This document shows positions 16,015 to 25,484 of a stretch of DNA of 64,000 bases, piece by piece. Positions within the stretch are counted from its first letter, which is position 1, and the number at the start of each line of letters is the position of its first letter. The position numbers and the translations under genes are program-made. Below the pieces are notes generated by a model. It saw nothing but the letters and a program-made list of their open reading frames with translations, made no database searches and was not told the origin of the DNA. The DNA is from Gammaproteobacteria bacterium (lineage in GTDB: Bacteria > Pseudomonadota > Gammaproteobacteria > Steroidobacterales > GCA-2729495), in contig JAJFJS010000065.1 of NCBI GenBank assembly GCA_021773815.1, forward strand, positions 16,856 through 80,855. Reading direction: 5' to 3'.

Positions 16015-18977
16015 TGCACTGCCTCCGCTTCTGCGGGCTGCCAGGTATCGGTGCCGGTCCACTTCTCGAGCTGGATCAGCGTCGAATTTGGCCGGATGCC
16101 GTGGCTTTTCGGGGTAATGGATTTACTCGGGTTCAGCATGTTGATGCAGCCGCCCAGGTCGGTCGATTTGCCCGGCTCACCCGTCGGCCGGTACTCGGCC
16201 GACGCAGTGGACGCGCTGACGGTGCCCGGCCGCAACCGGTCTGTCACCTGCGCCGCGCAGACCACCGAACCGCGTTTGTTCCAGAGCCGAACCAGGTCAT
16301 CGTCCGCGATGCCGCGTTCCTCGGCGTCCTGCCGATTGATCCGGGCGACGAGGTAGTAATGGTCGCCGACCTTGATGCGGTGCTCGCGGATGTCGCGCAG
16401 GAAGCAGCCCTCGTCGTCGCCCATCACGTGGAACGGATAACGCGAATGCGGCGACAGCAGCTTCAGCGGGTAGGCCGCCAATTCCGGGTCGTCCTCGGGT
16501 TTCTCGTAGGTCCGCATGTACTTGTTGACCGGCGGCCGCTCCGGGTCGTCGAAGCGCTTGAGCGTCGTGGGCACGAACTCGTATTTGCCCGACGGCGTCT
16601 GCAGACCCTCGCCGTAATTGGACACAAAGTCAGACGGCAGCGGATACGGTTCCGGCACGTCCTTCTTGCGGCCCTCGTAGAACCAGCGCATGCCCGTGGG
16701 CGCCCGCGAGCCTTCCGGTTCCGGCGGCACGACGAAATAGCCTTTCTTCAGGAATTTACGCCACGAGATGTGTTTGGCCATGTCCGATGATTCGAACGCG
16801 CGCTTGCACCAGTCGAGTTCCGTGTTGCCGCCTTCCGAAAAGACCGCCCCGAGGTCGAGCTTCTCGGCAATGGCCAGAAATATGTCGTAGTCGGATTTGG
16901 ACTCGCCCCGCGGCTCGATGCACTTGTGCTGCAGCGATATTACGCGATGGTTGTTCATCGAATACATATGGTGCACGTAGCCGGGGCCGACGTTGTACCA
17001 CTCGCCGATGTCCCATCTCTCAAACACCGTACAGGCCGGCAGGATGACGTCGGCATAAGGCGTCTCGCCTTCCCACCAGACCGACTGGTTGACGACGAAC
17101 TTCAGGCTCTCGTGCTGGTACATATTGACCCAGCGATTCGAATTCACCATCGTGCCGAACGACGCGCTGCCGTATTTGTAGATCATCTCGACCGGCACGT
17201 GCCCGGGCGACGGATAGCCGAACGGGAAAAACTGCCCCTGCACGGAGTCGACGGCGGTCAGGTATCCCATCGCCTTGCCCTGCGTAATCGCCTCGGGCAG
17301 CCACACCCGCGGGATCGCCTGCTTGACCGTGCTCATCGTCACGATGTGCGGCATGCGCTGATAGTTGTTGGTCGCGTTGGCGCTATAGGCCAGGTCACCG
17401 GACATGCTGCCCTCGGCATAACCGGGAAAATAGAAATTCATGTCAACCGGCGCACCGAACTGCAGGTTACCGAAATTGGAACCCGGCCGGCCCATGCCCT
17501 GCATCGCGCCGAGAATCGTCATCATGCGCGCCCACTGCGAACCCGTTGGCCCGCGGCAGGCCCCGCCGACACCGCAACCCCAGCCGCCGGTGCCGAGGTA
17601 GGTCTTCTTGCGGCCCCATTCGCGGGCCAGCGCCCGGACTTCACGTGCCGGTACGCCGGTTTCGGCTTCCTGCCACTCGGGGGTCTTCGGCGTACCGTCA
17701 TCCTCGCCGAGCACGTGTGCTTTCCACTCGTCAAAACCGGTCGTGCGTTTCTCGACAAATTCCTTGTCGTAGGTGTCCTCGGTAATCCAGACATGACAGA
17801 TCGCCTGGGCCAGCGCCGCATCGGTACTCGGTCGCGGCGCAATCCACTTGCCGCCGAGGTGTGCCGCCGTGTGGTTCATGTACGGGTCGATGTGCACCAT
17901 CTTGATGCCCAGCTCCTTGGCCCAGCGGCGACGCTCGGTGCCCTCGAAACCGTAGCTCGCATCCGGGTCGCTCGACCAGAACACCATCATCTCGGCTTCC
18001 TTGAGACAGTCCTCGACCGTGCCGTACGGCTCGGATGCGCCCAGGCGCATACTGTTGCCCCAGTGGTGCATCGCGCCCCAGAACCAGCCTTCCCAGCTGT
18101 CCGGATTGTGCACCAGCTTGGTCACGCCGATCAGGTTCCAGAACCGGTTGAATGCGGACAGATAGTGACCCAGGTTGCCCCACTGATGGTGCGAGCCGTT
18201 GGCAACCGCGATCGCGCCGGGACCGACGGCCTTGCAACGCTTGATCTCCTTCGAGACGATGTCGGCCGCTTCCTCCCAGCTGATCTCGACGAATTCGGAT
18301 TTGCCGCGGTTCTGAATATTGCGATCACCGTCGGGATCGAAGTCGACCCGTTTCATCGGCTTCAGGATCCGGTTCTTTGAATACACCATGGACTTCTGGC
18401 AGGCGCCGTGCGAGGCCAGCGTCGTGCGGCGCGGCGGCGTGAACTTTTTGCCGCGAGCCTCGATCGTGTAAGACCCGGCATCATCGTCGGCCAGGTCCAT
18501 CGACGTCGTGCGCAGAATCTTGCCATCCTTGACGTAGACGAAGATCGGCCCGCCATTCGTGCCGTTCGTATAGCGCGTCACGCCGTTGCCCATGTCGGTG
18601 CCGGCTGTCCACGTATACGATTCCATGCTCGCAACGATCTGCATGAACCAGACGACCAGGTCGTCCGGGCCCGACATCGTCAGCTTGAAGTTTTTCGCCG
18701 CGTCGATGCGTTCGAGCTGGTCGAACGGCGGCGTCAGGAAGCTCGCAGCGATCTTCGCATTCTTGAAGAAGATCGTGAAATCCGGGTTCTCATGTATACC
18801 GGCGCCGGAACTGATCTTGCCGTTTTTTACCTGTATCCAGCGGCCCTGGGGTTTATCCTTGAGCTGGAACTGGGCAATCGCATCGCGCTCTTTGAGGCGT
18901 TCGGCAAACTTCGGGTACACGGCCGCGCAGGTACGCATCGCCTGCGGGATACCCCAAAGAATCGTCGCTAAATACAT
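16011..18977 (-). CDS. Molybdopterin large subunit, pyrogallol transhydroxylase-like, with N-terminal SCP2-like domain
   Basis: 988 residues of the DMSO-reductase superfamily. From about residue 135 it follows the large subunit of pyrogallol transhydroxylase: GGPIFVYVKDGK, GSHHQWGN (262-268, catalytic-type His), NPDSWEGW (Ser294 is the expected Mo ligand), FYFPGYAEG and LQHKCIEPRGES. Like that enzyme it has no N-terminal CxxC Fe-S motif and no Tat signal, so it should be cytoplasmic. Residues 20-120 are an extra domain resembling SCP2 sterol-carrier folds (GRWIQVKNGK, NPDFTIFF). The ATG at 18977 follows AGGAGA. The likely reaction is hydroxyl transfer or hydroxylation of a polyphenol or related substrate without O2; the actual substrate is unknown. 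Confidence 0.92.
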   Translation of the reverse strand: MYLATILWGIPQAMRTCAAVYPKFAERLKERDAIAQFQLKDKPQGRWIQVKNGKISSGAGIHENPDFTIFFKNAKIAASFLTPPFDQLERIDAAKNFKLTMSGPDDLVVWFMQIVASMESYTWTAGTDMGNGVTRYTNGTNGGPIFVYVKDGKILRTTSMDLADDDAGSYTIEARGKKFTPPRRTTLASHGACQKSMVYSKNRILKPMKRVDFDPDGDRNIQNRGKSEFVEISWEEAADIVSKEIKRCKAVGPGAIAVANGSHHQWGNLGHYLSAFNRFWNLIGVTKLVHNPDSWEGWFWGAMHHWGNSMRLGASEPYGTVEDCLKEAEMMVFWSSDPDASYGFEGTERRRWAKELGIKMVHIDPYMNHTAAHLGGKWIAPRPSTDAALAQAICHVWITEDTYDKEFVEKRTTGFDEWKAHVLGEDDGTPKTPEWQEAETGVPAREVRALAREWGRKKTYLGTGGWGCGVGGACRGPTGSQWARMMTILGAMQGMGRPGSNFGNLQFGAPVDMNFYFPGYAEGSMSGDLAYSANATNNYQRMPHIVTMSTVKQAIPRVWLPEAITQGKAMGYLTAVDSVQGQFFPFGYPSPGHVPVEMIYKYGSASFGTMVNSNRWVNMYQHESLKFVVNQSVWWEGETPYADVILPACTVFERWDIGEWYNVGPGYVHHMYSMNNHRVISLQHKCIEPRGESKSDYDIFLAIAEKLDLGAVFSEGGNTELDWCKRAFESSDMAKHISWRKFLKKGYFVVPPEPEGSRAPTGMRWFYEGRKKDVPEPYPLPSDFVSNYGEGLQTPSGKYEFVPTTLKRFDDPERPPVNKYMRTYEKPEDDPELAAYPLKLLSPHSRYPFHVMGDDEGCFLRDIREHRIKVGDHYYLVARINRQDAEERGIADDDLVRLWNKRGSVVCAAQVTDRLRPGTVSASTASAEYRPTGEPGKSTDLGGCINMLNPSKSITPKSHGIRPNSTLIQLEKWTGTDTWQPAEAEAVQ

Positions 18978-19190
18978 ATCAATCTCCTGATGGGGGCGCG
19001 GCAGCAACCGCCGCCCGACCGTCGTCGATACCGTCTGTGATCAGGCCCGCGAATTCCGGGCGCCGGAGCGGATATCCGGACGATTCAATTCTATGTTCTT
19101 ACGGCTCCGGTGTTCCTGATAAATGTCAGGGCGCGGCCGGTCCGGACGGCCCGAAACTGCCGAAAATTGACCGCTCCGGGGCCGGCGACG

Positions 19191-20186
19191 CTAGACGACC
19201 TCGAACAACTCCTGCAGCGCGCCGCTGCCCGGGTTGCGGACGATCATCGACAGGCACCGGCCGCGGCCCGGCAGGTCGATCTCTGTCGGCGCCGTGAATG
19301 TTTCCGCGCCGAGGTCGGCACAGGCCCCGGCAGTCTCATCGATGTCGTTGACCTCGAAGGATTGCGCCAGGTAACCGATATTGGGCGGCACGGCATCGGG
19401 CACCAGGTTCGGCACCTCATAATTCAGCGGCGTTGCCAGCGCGATCTTGCCGTACTCGTGATCCCCCTGAACGATCACGCTCCGGGTCCGCGCGTCTGCG
19501 GACAGGCACAGCGCGCGATTCGTCTCCGCGCCCTCGAGTATGGATTCGATGAACAAAGACATGTGTAGCGGGCCGTAATAGAAAGCCAGCGCCTTCTCCA
19601 TATCGAGCACGCTGTGCGCCGTCGTGACGACCGACGTAAAGCCGGTCGGCGTCCGGCCATATTCATTGATGAACTGCACGATGTGCCCGATAATCGTTTT
19701 CGGATCTTCGGTCAGCAACTGGATCATGTTGATGACGACGCCGTCCGGCGCATCGAACGCCACTTCCAGCGTTTCACCAACCACCGGACCAAAATTATTA
19801 CGGGCCGGCTCACTCCAGAAATGAAAGCCCTGCGACTTGAGCTGCTCGTAGTCCCTGGCGATGTCGCTGCTGTACAGGTTCAGATTGAACAACCCGGTCG
19901 CGCGGCGTACTTCCGGCGACCGGACGAGCTTGCGGTCGGGCGCATCGAATTCCATCAGCTGAATACGGCCTACGGGGTCGGCGCCGTGCCCGAGGAATGC
20001 ACACCGCGCTTCGGCGCCCGCGGGCAGTTGCCAGTAGCGTTCGAAGTCCGGCCCGCTCCACGTCCGTGTCTCGGCCACCTCGAGTCCCACGGTGCCGGCA
20101 TAAAATTTGCGCGAGGCGTCGAGATTCTCGACGCCGATCACCGCCACGCTTACCGGCGCGCCAGCTTCGTTTTCACTGCTGCTCAT
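19191..20186 (-). CDS. Two-domain VOC (glyoxalase/extradiol dioxygenase-like) protein
   Basis: 331 residues forming two vicinal-oxygen-chelate modules (about 10-155 and 175-330). Module one opens VAVIGVENLDASRKFYAGTVG; module two has VTTAHSVLDMEKALAFYYGP and ends GALQELFEV, where a His near the start and a Glu near the end could be metal ligands. The ATG follows AGGAGA-like sequence. It lies about 210 bases upstream of the transhydroxylase-like genes, in the same direction, so a role on the same aromatic or ring-cleavage pathway is plausible. VOC proteins also include isomerases and lyases. Confidence 0.8.
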   Translation of the reverse strand: MSSSENEAGAPVSVAVIGVENLDASRKFYAGTVGLEVAETRTWSGPDFERYWQLPAGAEARCAFLGHGADPVGRIQLMEFDAPDRKLVRSPEVRRATGLFNLNLYSSDIARDYEQLKSQGFHFWSEPARNNFGPVVGETLEVAFDAPDGVVINMIQLLTEDPKTIIGHIVQFINEYGRTPTGFTSVVTTAHSVLDMEKALAFYYGPLHMSLFIESILEGAETNRALCLSADARTRSVIVQGDHEYGKIALATPLNYEVPNLVPDAVPPNIGYLAQSFEVNDIDETAGACADLGAETFTAPTEIDLPGRGRCLSMIVRNPGSGALQELFEVV

Positions 20187-20352
20187 AGGAGAGGTTCCTG
20201 AATCGGTGGCTATCGTTCTTTATTTTGGCCCGATTCTACAGAAAAAACGGCGTATTGAACGATTCCCATGACCTCCTCCGTTAGAGCCGGACCGATCTTC
20301 AGTAGAAAATACTGCCATTTCTCTTGCCCTGAAGGTAAGGCGGAATGGCTGC

Positions 20353-20577
20353 ATGAAGAAGCCAAAATACAACCCAATACAGATCGCTATTGCGCTGAAA
20401 GAGGCCGAGACGGGCACGGGGGTTGAAAAGGTTTACATAAACGGTGGCATTTCTCAGGCAACCTTTTACGAACCGGAGAAGAAGCAAAACAGGCCGGAAA
20501 TGTTTGCGCCACGCCGCATCAGACAGCCGGAAACTGTATATGCACGACCGAAAGAGAGTAAAAACGAGGAGAATTGA
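20353..20577 (+). pseudogene. Remnant of an IS3-family transposase OrfA
   Basis: The 74-codon frame begins like IS3-type OrfA helix-turn-helix proteins (NPIQIAIALKEAETGT, GGISQATFYE) but diverges from that family after about residue 45 and stops early. No full OrfB or clear terminal inverted repeats follow. This is a decayed insertion sequence at the junction between the minus-strand metabolic block and the plus-strand accessory block. Confidence 0.7.
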
Positions 20578-20935
20578 GCCGGAAAAAGAACATGTTGTAT
20601 AGCGTCAGCCGAAAGAATACTGCGGACGCAGATCGACGCCGAAAAGAAAAATATCGCACGGAGATTTGCGGCGGTCTTCAGGCCAGGTATTAAGAAGCGG
20701 TCTCAAAAATACTTAATCGGCGTCGGCGAAGCTTGTCCGGTTGTGCCTGAATTCGGGGTGCGGTGGTCTTGGTACCTGATTGTGCCTATCTGCACTGTGT
20801 TTCAAAAATTTATCCTGCTGCCGAGAATGGACGGAGCCCATAGACGGTAAGGCGGATCGTCTGTACGGCAGCGCACAGAACTTACCTGCAGCCGCAGATA
20901 AGCTACGCGGAGTTAGATGGCAAAAGGGCGGACTC
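20578..20935. other. Intergenic region after the transposase remnant
   Basis: 358 bases without a supported gene. The part next to the remnant may be further decayed insertion-sequence DNA, but I cannot identify transposase motifs in any frame. The right part should carry the promoter of the GlsB-like gene. Confidence 0.4.
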
Positions 20936-21199
20936 ATGAATATCATCATTTGGCTGGCAGTCGGCGGCCTGATCGGTTGGGTTGCAAGCATGGTCATGGG
21001 CACGGATGGCCAGCAAGGAATTATTCTCAACGTAGTCGTAGGCATCATCGGCGCTTCTCTCGGCGGATGGCTCTTTGGTGCTGCTTTTGGCACATCTACA
21101 ATTAACCAGGGGAACCTGAGCGTCAGTGGGCTACTGGTGTCGCTGGTGGGAGCGGTCATCCTGATAGCGATCGTGAAGCTCTTTCGTGGCGCTACTTAA
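20936..21199 (+). CDS. GlsB/YeaQ/YmgE-type small membrane protein
   Basis: 87 residues with three hydrophobic helices rich in glycine (IIIWLAVGGLIGWVASMVMG, IILNVVVGIIGASLGGWLFG, LLVSLVGAVILIAIVKLF). This is the transglycosylase-associated/GlsB family, often induced by stress, of unclear biochemical role. The ATG at 20936 is chosen because the first helix starts there; the open frame extends upstream without homology. Confidence 0.9.
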   Translation: MNIIIWLAVGGLIGWVASMVMGTDGQQGIILNVVVGIIGASLGGWLFGAAFGTSTINQGNLSVSGLLVSLVGAVILIAIVKLFRGAT

Positions 21200-21267
21200 A
21201 CGTGATTGGACGTACCGGCAATTTGCCCACGAATGTGTTGAAGATCGCTCAATAAAGGACAGGCAAC

Positions 21268-21459
21268 ATGAAATGGCTAATGCTGATACCAATGGCGTTC
21301 CTTCTCCTGGCCTGCGAAAAGCCGGGCCCGCTGGAACAAGCCGGCGAAGAAATTGATGAGGCAGCTGAGGACATCAGGGCAGGCGGTGAAACGACTGGCA
21401 ACAAGATTGATGACGCTATCGACGCAGCGCGAAAGGACGTCGCGGAAGCGGTCGAGTAA
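21268..21459 (+). CDS. Small lipoprotein
   Basis: 63 residues: a short basic start, hydrophobic stretch and lipobox LLLAC (Cys16), then an acidic amphipathic helix rich in Glu, Asp and Ala. It resembles small entericidin-like or stress lipoproteins in layout only. The ATG follows AAGGACAGG. It follows the GlsB-like gene and may be co-transcribed. Confidence 0.75.
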   Translation: MKWLMLIPMAFLLLACEKPGPLEQAGEEIDEAAEDIRAGGETTGNKIDDAIDAARKDVAEAVE

Positions 21460-21773
21460 GCCGATACGAACAGACAGTCGATCAGCCTTTGATCACTTTT
21501 TGGCGGCCTGCGCTGGACGTAGCGCCATCCGATGCAATACCAAGTGTTCAAAAGAAGATAAATCTGATGGATAGAACAGTGACGTGCTTGATGAATTGCC
21601 GCAACTCTTCGATTAGATCACCCGCACACCAGCAATCTTTCTGAATACCGGCGCATGGATTGTGCGGCTGAAGGGATCCCTTCACGGAAAGATATTCTAA
21701 TGAAATCGTCGTCGATCCCTCAAAGCCGGGGGCCAATATCCCGCTTCGCAAACCAATTTGGAGCTGACGCTGT
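21460..21773. other. Intergenic region before the FG-GAP protein
   Basis: About 310 bases in which I see no gene, repeat or clear promoter. It should contain the promoter of the large surface protein. Confidence 0.4.
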
Positions 21774-24700
21774 ATGGCGTCGGCAATGGCAATTCCGATG
21801 ATTCAATCCATCAACAAAGTACTCGTTTTGGCCATGCTGTACGCGATTCCCGCACAGTCTGTTTCATTGACTGAAATCCAGGTCGATTCCGCGGGGCCGG
21901 TCTCACCATGGGGCAAGAGCACGGGTGACATAGACTCTGACGGTGATCCGGATCTTCTTGTCGGAGGCAATGATTCAGGTGGACTCGTCTGGTACGAGAA
22001 TCCTTCCTGGACAAAACATAGTGTGAGCCCTGACACCGGGTTTTCCACCGATCACGAGATCGCCGACATGGATGGTGATGGTGATCAAGACATCATAGCC
22101 CTGAATTCCAGCGATGGAATGAAGATATATTTTCAGGACGGGCCAACCTGGACACCTTTCAGCGTGACCTCCTTAATACTTCATGATGTTGAAGTTAGCG
22201 ATTTGGATCAGGATGGTGACTTTGATCTTGTCACCAGAAACCAAAACAATGATACGGCTGTCTACATCTTTGAGCAGGTTAATCCTGGCTCATACAATCT
22301 TTACACCATTCAGGCTCAAGTCGGCGAAGGCCTGATAGTTTATGACATAGATGAAGACGGTAGAGATGACATCATCATCAATAATCAATGGCTGGAAAAT
22401 ACCGGCACGATCAGCAGCTGGAACAGCCACACCTACACAACCACCTGGTCTGTCAGCAATACGTTTATTGGCATCGGGGACATCAACGGCGACGGCCGCA
22501 CCGATATCGTGCTGACCCCGTCGGAAGCCGCAGGGGAATTTGCTCACAATGCCTGGTTCGAGGCGCCGATAGACAGAACCGGCCTTTGGAGCGAGCATAT
22601 TATCGAAACGAGTGTCGAAAGAGTCTTGCATAGCCTGCGCGTGGCTGATTTCGATCTCGACGGAGACATGGACATCGCCACCGGTGAAATGGCGCAGGGC
22701 TCAGATCCCGATGAAGGTTACTTGCTGATAAACGAGGATGGCGCCGGCACCACCTGGTCAAAAGAAGTATTTACGACATTGGGCACACACAGCTTCCGTG
22801 CATTTGACATGGACAACGACGGCGATGAAGAGATTTTTGGTGCCAATTTCAACGGCAATGCACCTGTAAAACTCTTTGTCAACAACACGGCTCCTGCGGT
22901 TCCCTACGCAACAGATCAATGGCAACGATACATCATTGATTCCACCGCTCAAATTAACGCTGCTTTTGTTTACCCTGCCGACATAGACGGCGATGGCATG
23001 AAAGATATCGTGTCAGGGCCGTATTGGTACAAGAATCCGGGCCCTCCGATCAGCCAGAACTGGTCACGTTTTGCTATCGGTACCGGCCTGAACGATGCGT
23101 CTGCAGTTTATGATTTCGACAAGGATGGCGATATAGACGTCCTGGGCACGACTGCCGTCGAAAATAGCGCGGATTTTGTCTGGGGGGAAAATGATGGTGC
23201 TGGAAATTTCTCCATTCACGCCAATATCCAGTCCGGACAGGGGGACTTCCTGCAGGGCGTAAAGGTCGCGCACATCGTTCCTGGCGGGAACGGTCAGGTA
23301 GTTCTCTCGTGGCACAATCTAACCACTACCCAAATGCTTACTGTCCCCGCCGATCCCACGACAGATATCTGGGCCTGGTCGGTTCTTTCCAGTACGACTA
23401 ATGGCGAACAAGTGGCTGTCGCTGATCTCGATCGGGACGGCGATCTGGATATTCATCTGGGTGAAAACTGGCTACGAAATGACGGCGCCAATTGGAGCTC
23501 ACATCCGGCCGTTTCCGTGGGAGCCGGAAATACCGATCGGCTCGAATTGACTGACGTTGACGGAGATGGTGATTTAGACGCGGTTATCGGCGTCGAGAAT
23601 GGCACCCGATTACTGTGGGGCGAAAACCCCGGTCAATTGGCATCAAATCCCGATCAGCCGTGGGCGGAACATCTCATTTCTACCGCAACAAGGTTTTACA
23701 GCGTCGACACAGCCGACGTGGACCGCGACGGGGATCCGGATATTGTGGCCGGCGAGCACCTGGGAGACGGCAAGGTGTTTCTGTTCCTGAACGACGGCAC
23801 AGGATCAAGTTGGGCCCTGCAGATGATTGACGACGGGCTGAGTGGACTGGACCATCATATCGGCACGCGCTTTGTGGACCTGGATCTTGATCAGGACCTG
23901 GACATCATCTCTATCGGCTACACCAGTCAAAAATTGGTCATTTATGAGAATCAGGCCGTTTCCCCAACTTCTATACGGGCCGCAGTTCCGCAATTAAATC
24001 CTCCCGGTGGATATTTCGCGAATTCCGTCACCGTCGCGATGAATACCTCGACGCCGAATGCGCAGATTTTCTACACCCTGGACGGATCCGATCCGACGCA
24101 AGGCTCCCTGCTGTATTCCGCACCGATAAATCTTGCGCAGACGGCAACCATCAAAGCCAGAACATTTGACCCAAGCCAATCTCTGCAGCCCAGCAATATA
24201 GCTGTCGGAATTTACACCCATGTCGGCATGGGCGATGCCGACTTGACGGCATACTGGTCATTTGACGACGGCAATACCACGGTCGCTGCCGATATCACCG
24301 GGAATGGATTCAATGGAACGTTAGTGGGCGCCGGCCCGTCGACCGATATTCCTCAAAATGTGTTACCGGGTGGAAAATCACTGTCGTTCAGCAATAGTCG
24401 AATTGAATTGCCGGCCGAATTGGACATTTCCGGTTCGGAGATGACCATCGTGGCCTGGGTTAAAGCCAGGAGTTTTACCGGACAGGACTGGGACGGCCGC
24501 ATTCTTGCGAAAACCACCGGCACAGACTCTCAGGATCATTACTGGATGCTAAGCACCATCGATTCCGGTGGAGCCAAACTGCGCTTTCGCCTGAAAACAG
24601 CCGGTGAAACCAGCACTCTTATCGGCAACAGTCCACTGCTCACAGACATCTGGACCCATGTCGCTGCTGTCTACGACGGCGCTGAGATGAAAGTGTATGT

Positions 24701-25484
24701 CGATGGGGTACTCGATGGATCACAAGGAAAATCTGGTGCGCTATCGACTAACCCCCAGGTTCCGGTTGCAATCGGCGACAATTCCACCGGCGGCGTGCCG
24801 TGGGATGGAAATATCGATGAAGTCGCGATTTATTCGACCGCCCTTTCAGACGCCGAGATTCAGGATATTTACCAAAATGGTATTTCTCTAGATCGATTAC
24901 CTGTGGTCAGTATCACGTCGCCTCTTGAAGGCGACATTTTCACTGATACGGATTCAGTCTTGATTGCAGCCAGTGCAACTGGAACCAATGCTTCTATCGC
25001 CGAGGTCCGGTTTTACGAGGATGGAAATCTCATCCAATCGGATACCGATTTCCCCTATGAAATAAATACTACGTTTGTTGCAGGGAGTCATACCCTGACA
25101 GCAGAATCCGTCGATAATCTTGGCGCAAAAACGCTCAGTTCCGCGGTGAATATTTCAGTTGAGGCCCCTTCAACCCTGTCGCTGACTCTTGGCTTGGCAC
25201 CCCACATTTCGATTCTGAATCAACCATATTGGTGGCAGGGTCTCACTGCCTCGGGTGGCGCCCCCCCATATTCATGGGAGATCGTCAGTGGCTCGATTCC
25301 ATTGCCGATGACCCTGGATCCGGTCGGTGTCATCTCGGGCATACCAACGAATGCGGGCACGACGTTGTTTCAGATCCGGGTTACGGATTCAAATTCAGAT
25401 TCAGTGACAACTGATTGGATGTGGATCACCGTGCGGACACCCGTCTATGTTTGTGGGAGCTGCCACAGCGACGATCGCCTCTAG
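21774..25484 (+). CDS. Large secreted FG-GAP/LamG repeat protein with C-terminal haem-binding motif
   Basis: 1236 residues. A signal peptide (hydrophobic part about 14-28) precedes about 13 calcium-loop FG-GAP/VCBS repeats of the type DxDxDGxxD (about 45-725), which would form one or two beta-propellers. Then come a chitobiase-like Fn3 segment (about 740-815), a LamG/concanavalin domain (about 822-1037), an Ig-like domain (about 1042-1132) and a putative Ig domain with GGAPPYSWEI (about 1135-1222). The last ten residues contain CGSCH (1227-1231), a c-type haem motif, followed by the stop. No PEP-CTERM or LPXTG-like anchor is seen. It is likely a secreted or surface binding protein; the ligand is unknown. 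The ATG at 21798 is an alternative start. Confidence 0.88.
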   Translation: MASAMAIPMIQSINKVLVLAMLYAIPAQSVSLTEIQVDSAGPVSPWGKSTGDIDSDGDPDLLVGGNDSGGLVWYENPSWTKHSVSPDTGFSTDHEIADMDGDGDQDIIALNSSDGMKIYFQDGPTWTPFSVTSLILHDVEVSDLDQDGDFDLVTRNQNNDTAVYIFEQVNPGSYNLYTIQAQVGEGLIVYDIDEDGRDDIIINNQWLENTGTISSWNSHTYTTTWSVSNTFIGIGDINGDGRTDIVLTPSEAAGEFAHNAWFEAPIDRTGLWSEHIIETSVERVLHSLRVADFDLDGDMDIATGEMAQGSDPDEGYLLINEDGAGTTWSKEVFTTLGTHSFRAFDMDNDGDEEIFGANFNGNAPVKLFVNNTAPAVPYATDQWQRYIIDSTAQINAAFVYPADIDGDGMKDIVSGPYWYKNPGPPISQNWSRFAIGTGLNDASAVYDFDKDGDIDVLGTTAVENSADFVWGENDGAGNFSIHANIQSGQGDFLQGVKVAHIVPGGNGQVVLSWHNLTTTQMLTVPADPTTDIWAWSVLSSTTNGEQVAVADLDRDGDLDIHLGENWLRNDGANWSSHPAVSVGAGNTDRLELTDVDGDGDLDAVIGVENGTRLLWGENPGQLASNPDQPWAEHLISTATRFYSVDTADVDRDGDPDIVAGEHLGDGKVFLFLNDGTGSSWALQMIDDGLSGLDHHIGTRFVDLDLDQDLDIISIGYTSQKLVIYENQAVSPTSIRAAVPQLNPPGGYFANSVTVAMNTSTPNAQIFYTLDGSDPTQGSLLYSAPINLAQTATIKARTFDPSQSLQPSNIAVGIYTHVGMGDADLTAYWSFDDGNTTVAADITGNGFNGTLVGAGPSTDIPQNVLPGGKSLSFSNSRIELPAELDISGSEMTIVAWVKARSFTGQDWDGRILAKTTGTDSQDHYWMLSTIDSGGAKLRFRLKTAGETSTLIGNSPLLTDIWTHVAAVYDGAEMKVYVDGVLDGSQGKSGALSTNPQVPVAIGDNSTGGVPWDGNIDEVAIYSTALSDAEIQDIYQNGISLDRLPVVSITSPLEGDIFTDTDSVLIAASATGTNASIAEVRFYEDGNLIQSDTDFPYEINTTFVAGSHTLTAESVDNLGAKTLSSAVNISVEAPSTLSLTLGLAPHISILNQPYWWQGLTASGGAPPYSWEIVSGSIPLPMTLDPVGVISGIPTNAGTTLFQIRVTDSNSDSVTTDWMWITVRTPVYVCGSCHSDDRL

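Noticed and set aside
16926..18380. 484-codon plus-strand frame opposite the molybdoenzyme
   Set aside because: No homology, no ribosome site, and wholly antisense to a well-supported gene.
25450..25484. PEP-CTERM or LPXTG-type sorting signal at the end of the FG-GAP protein
   Set aside because: No hydrophobic segment or basic tail follows; only the CxxCH motif is present.
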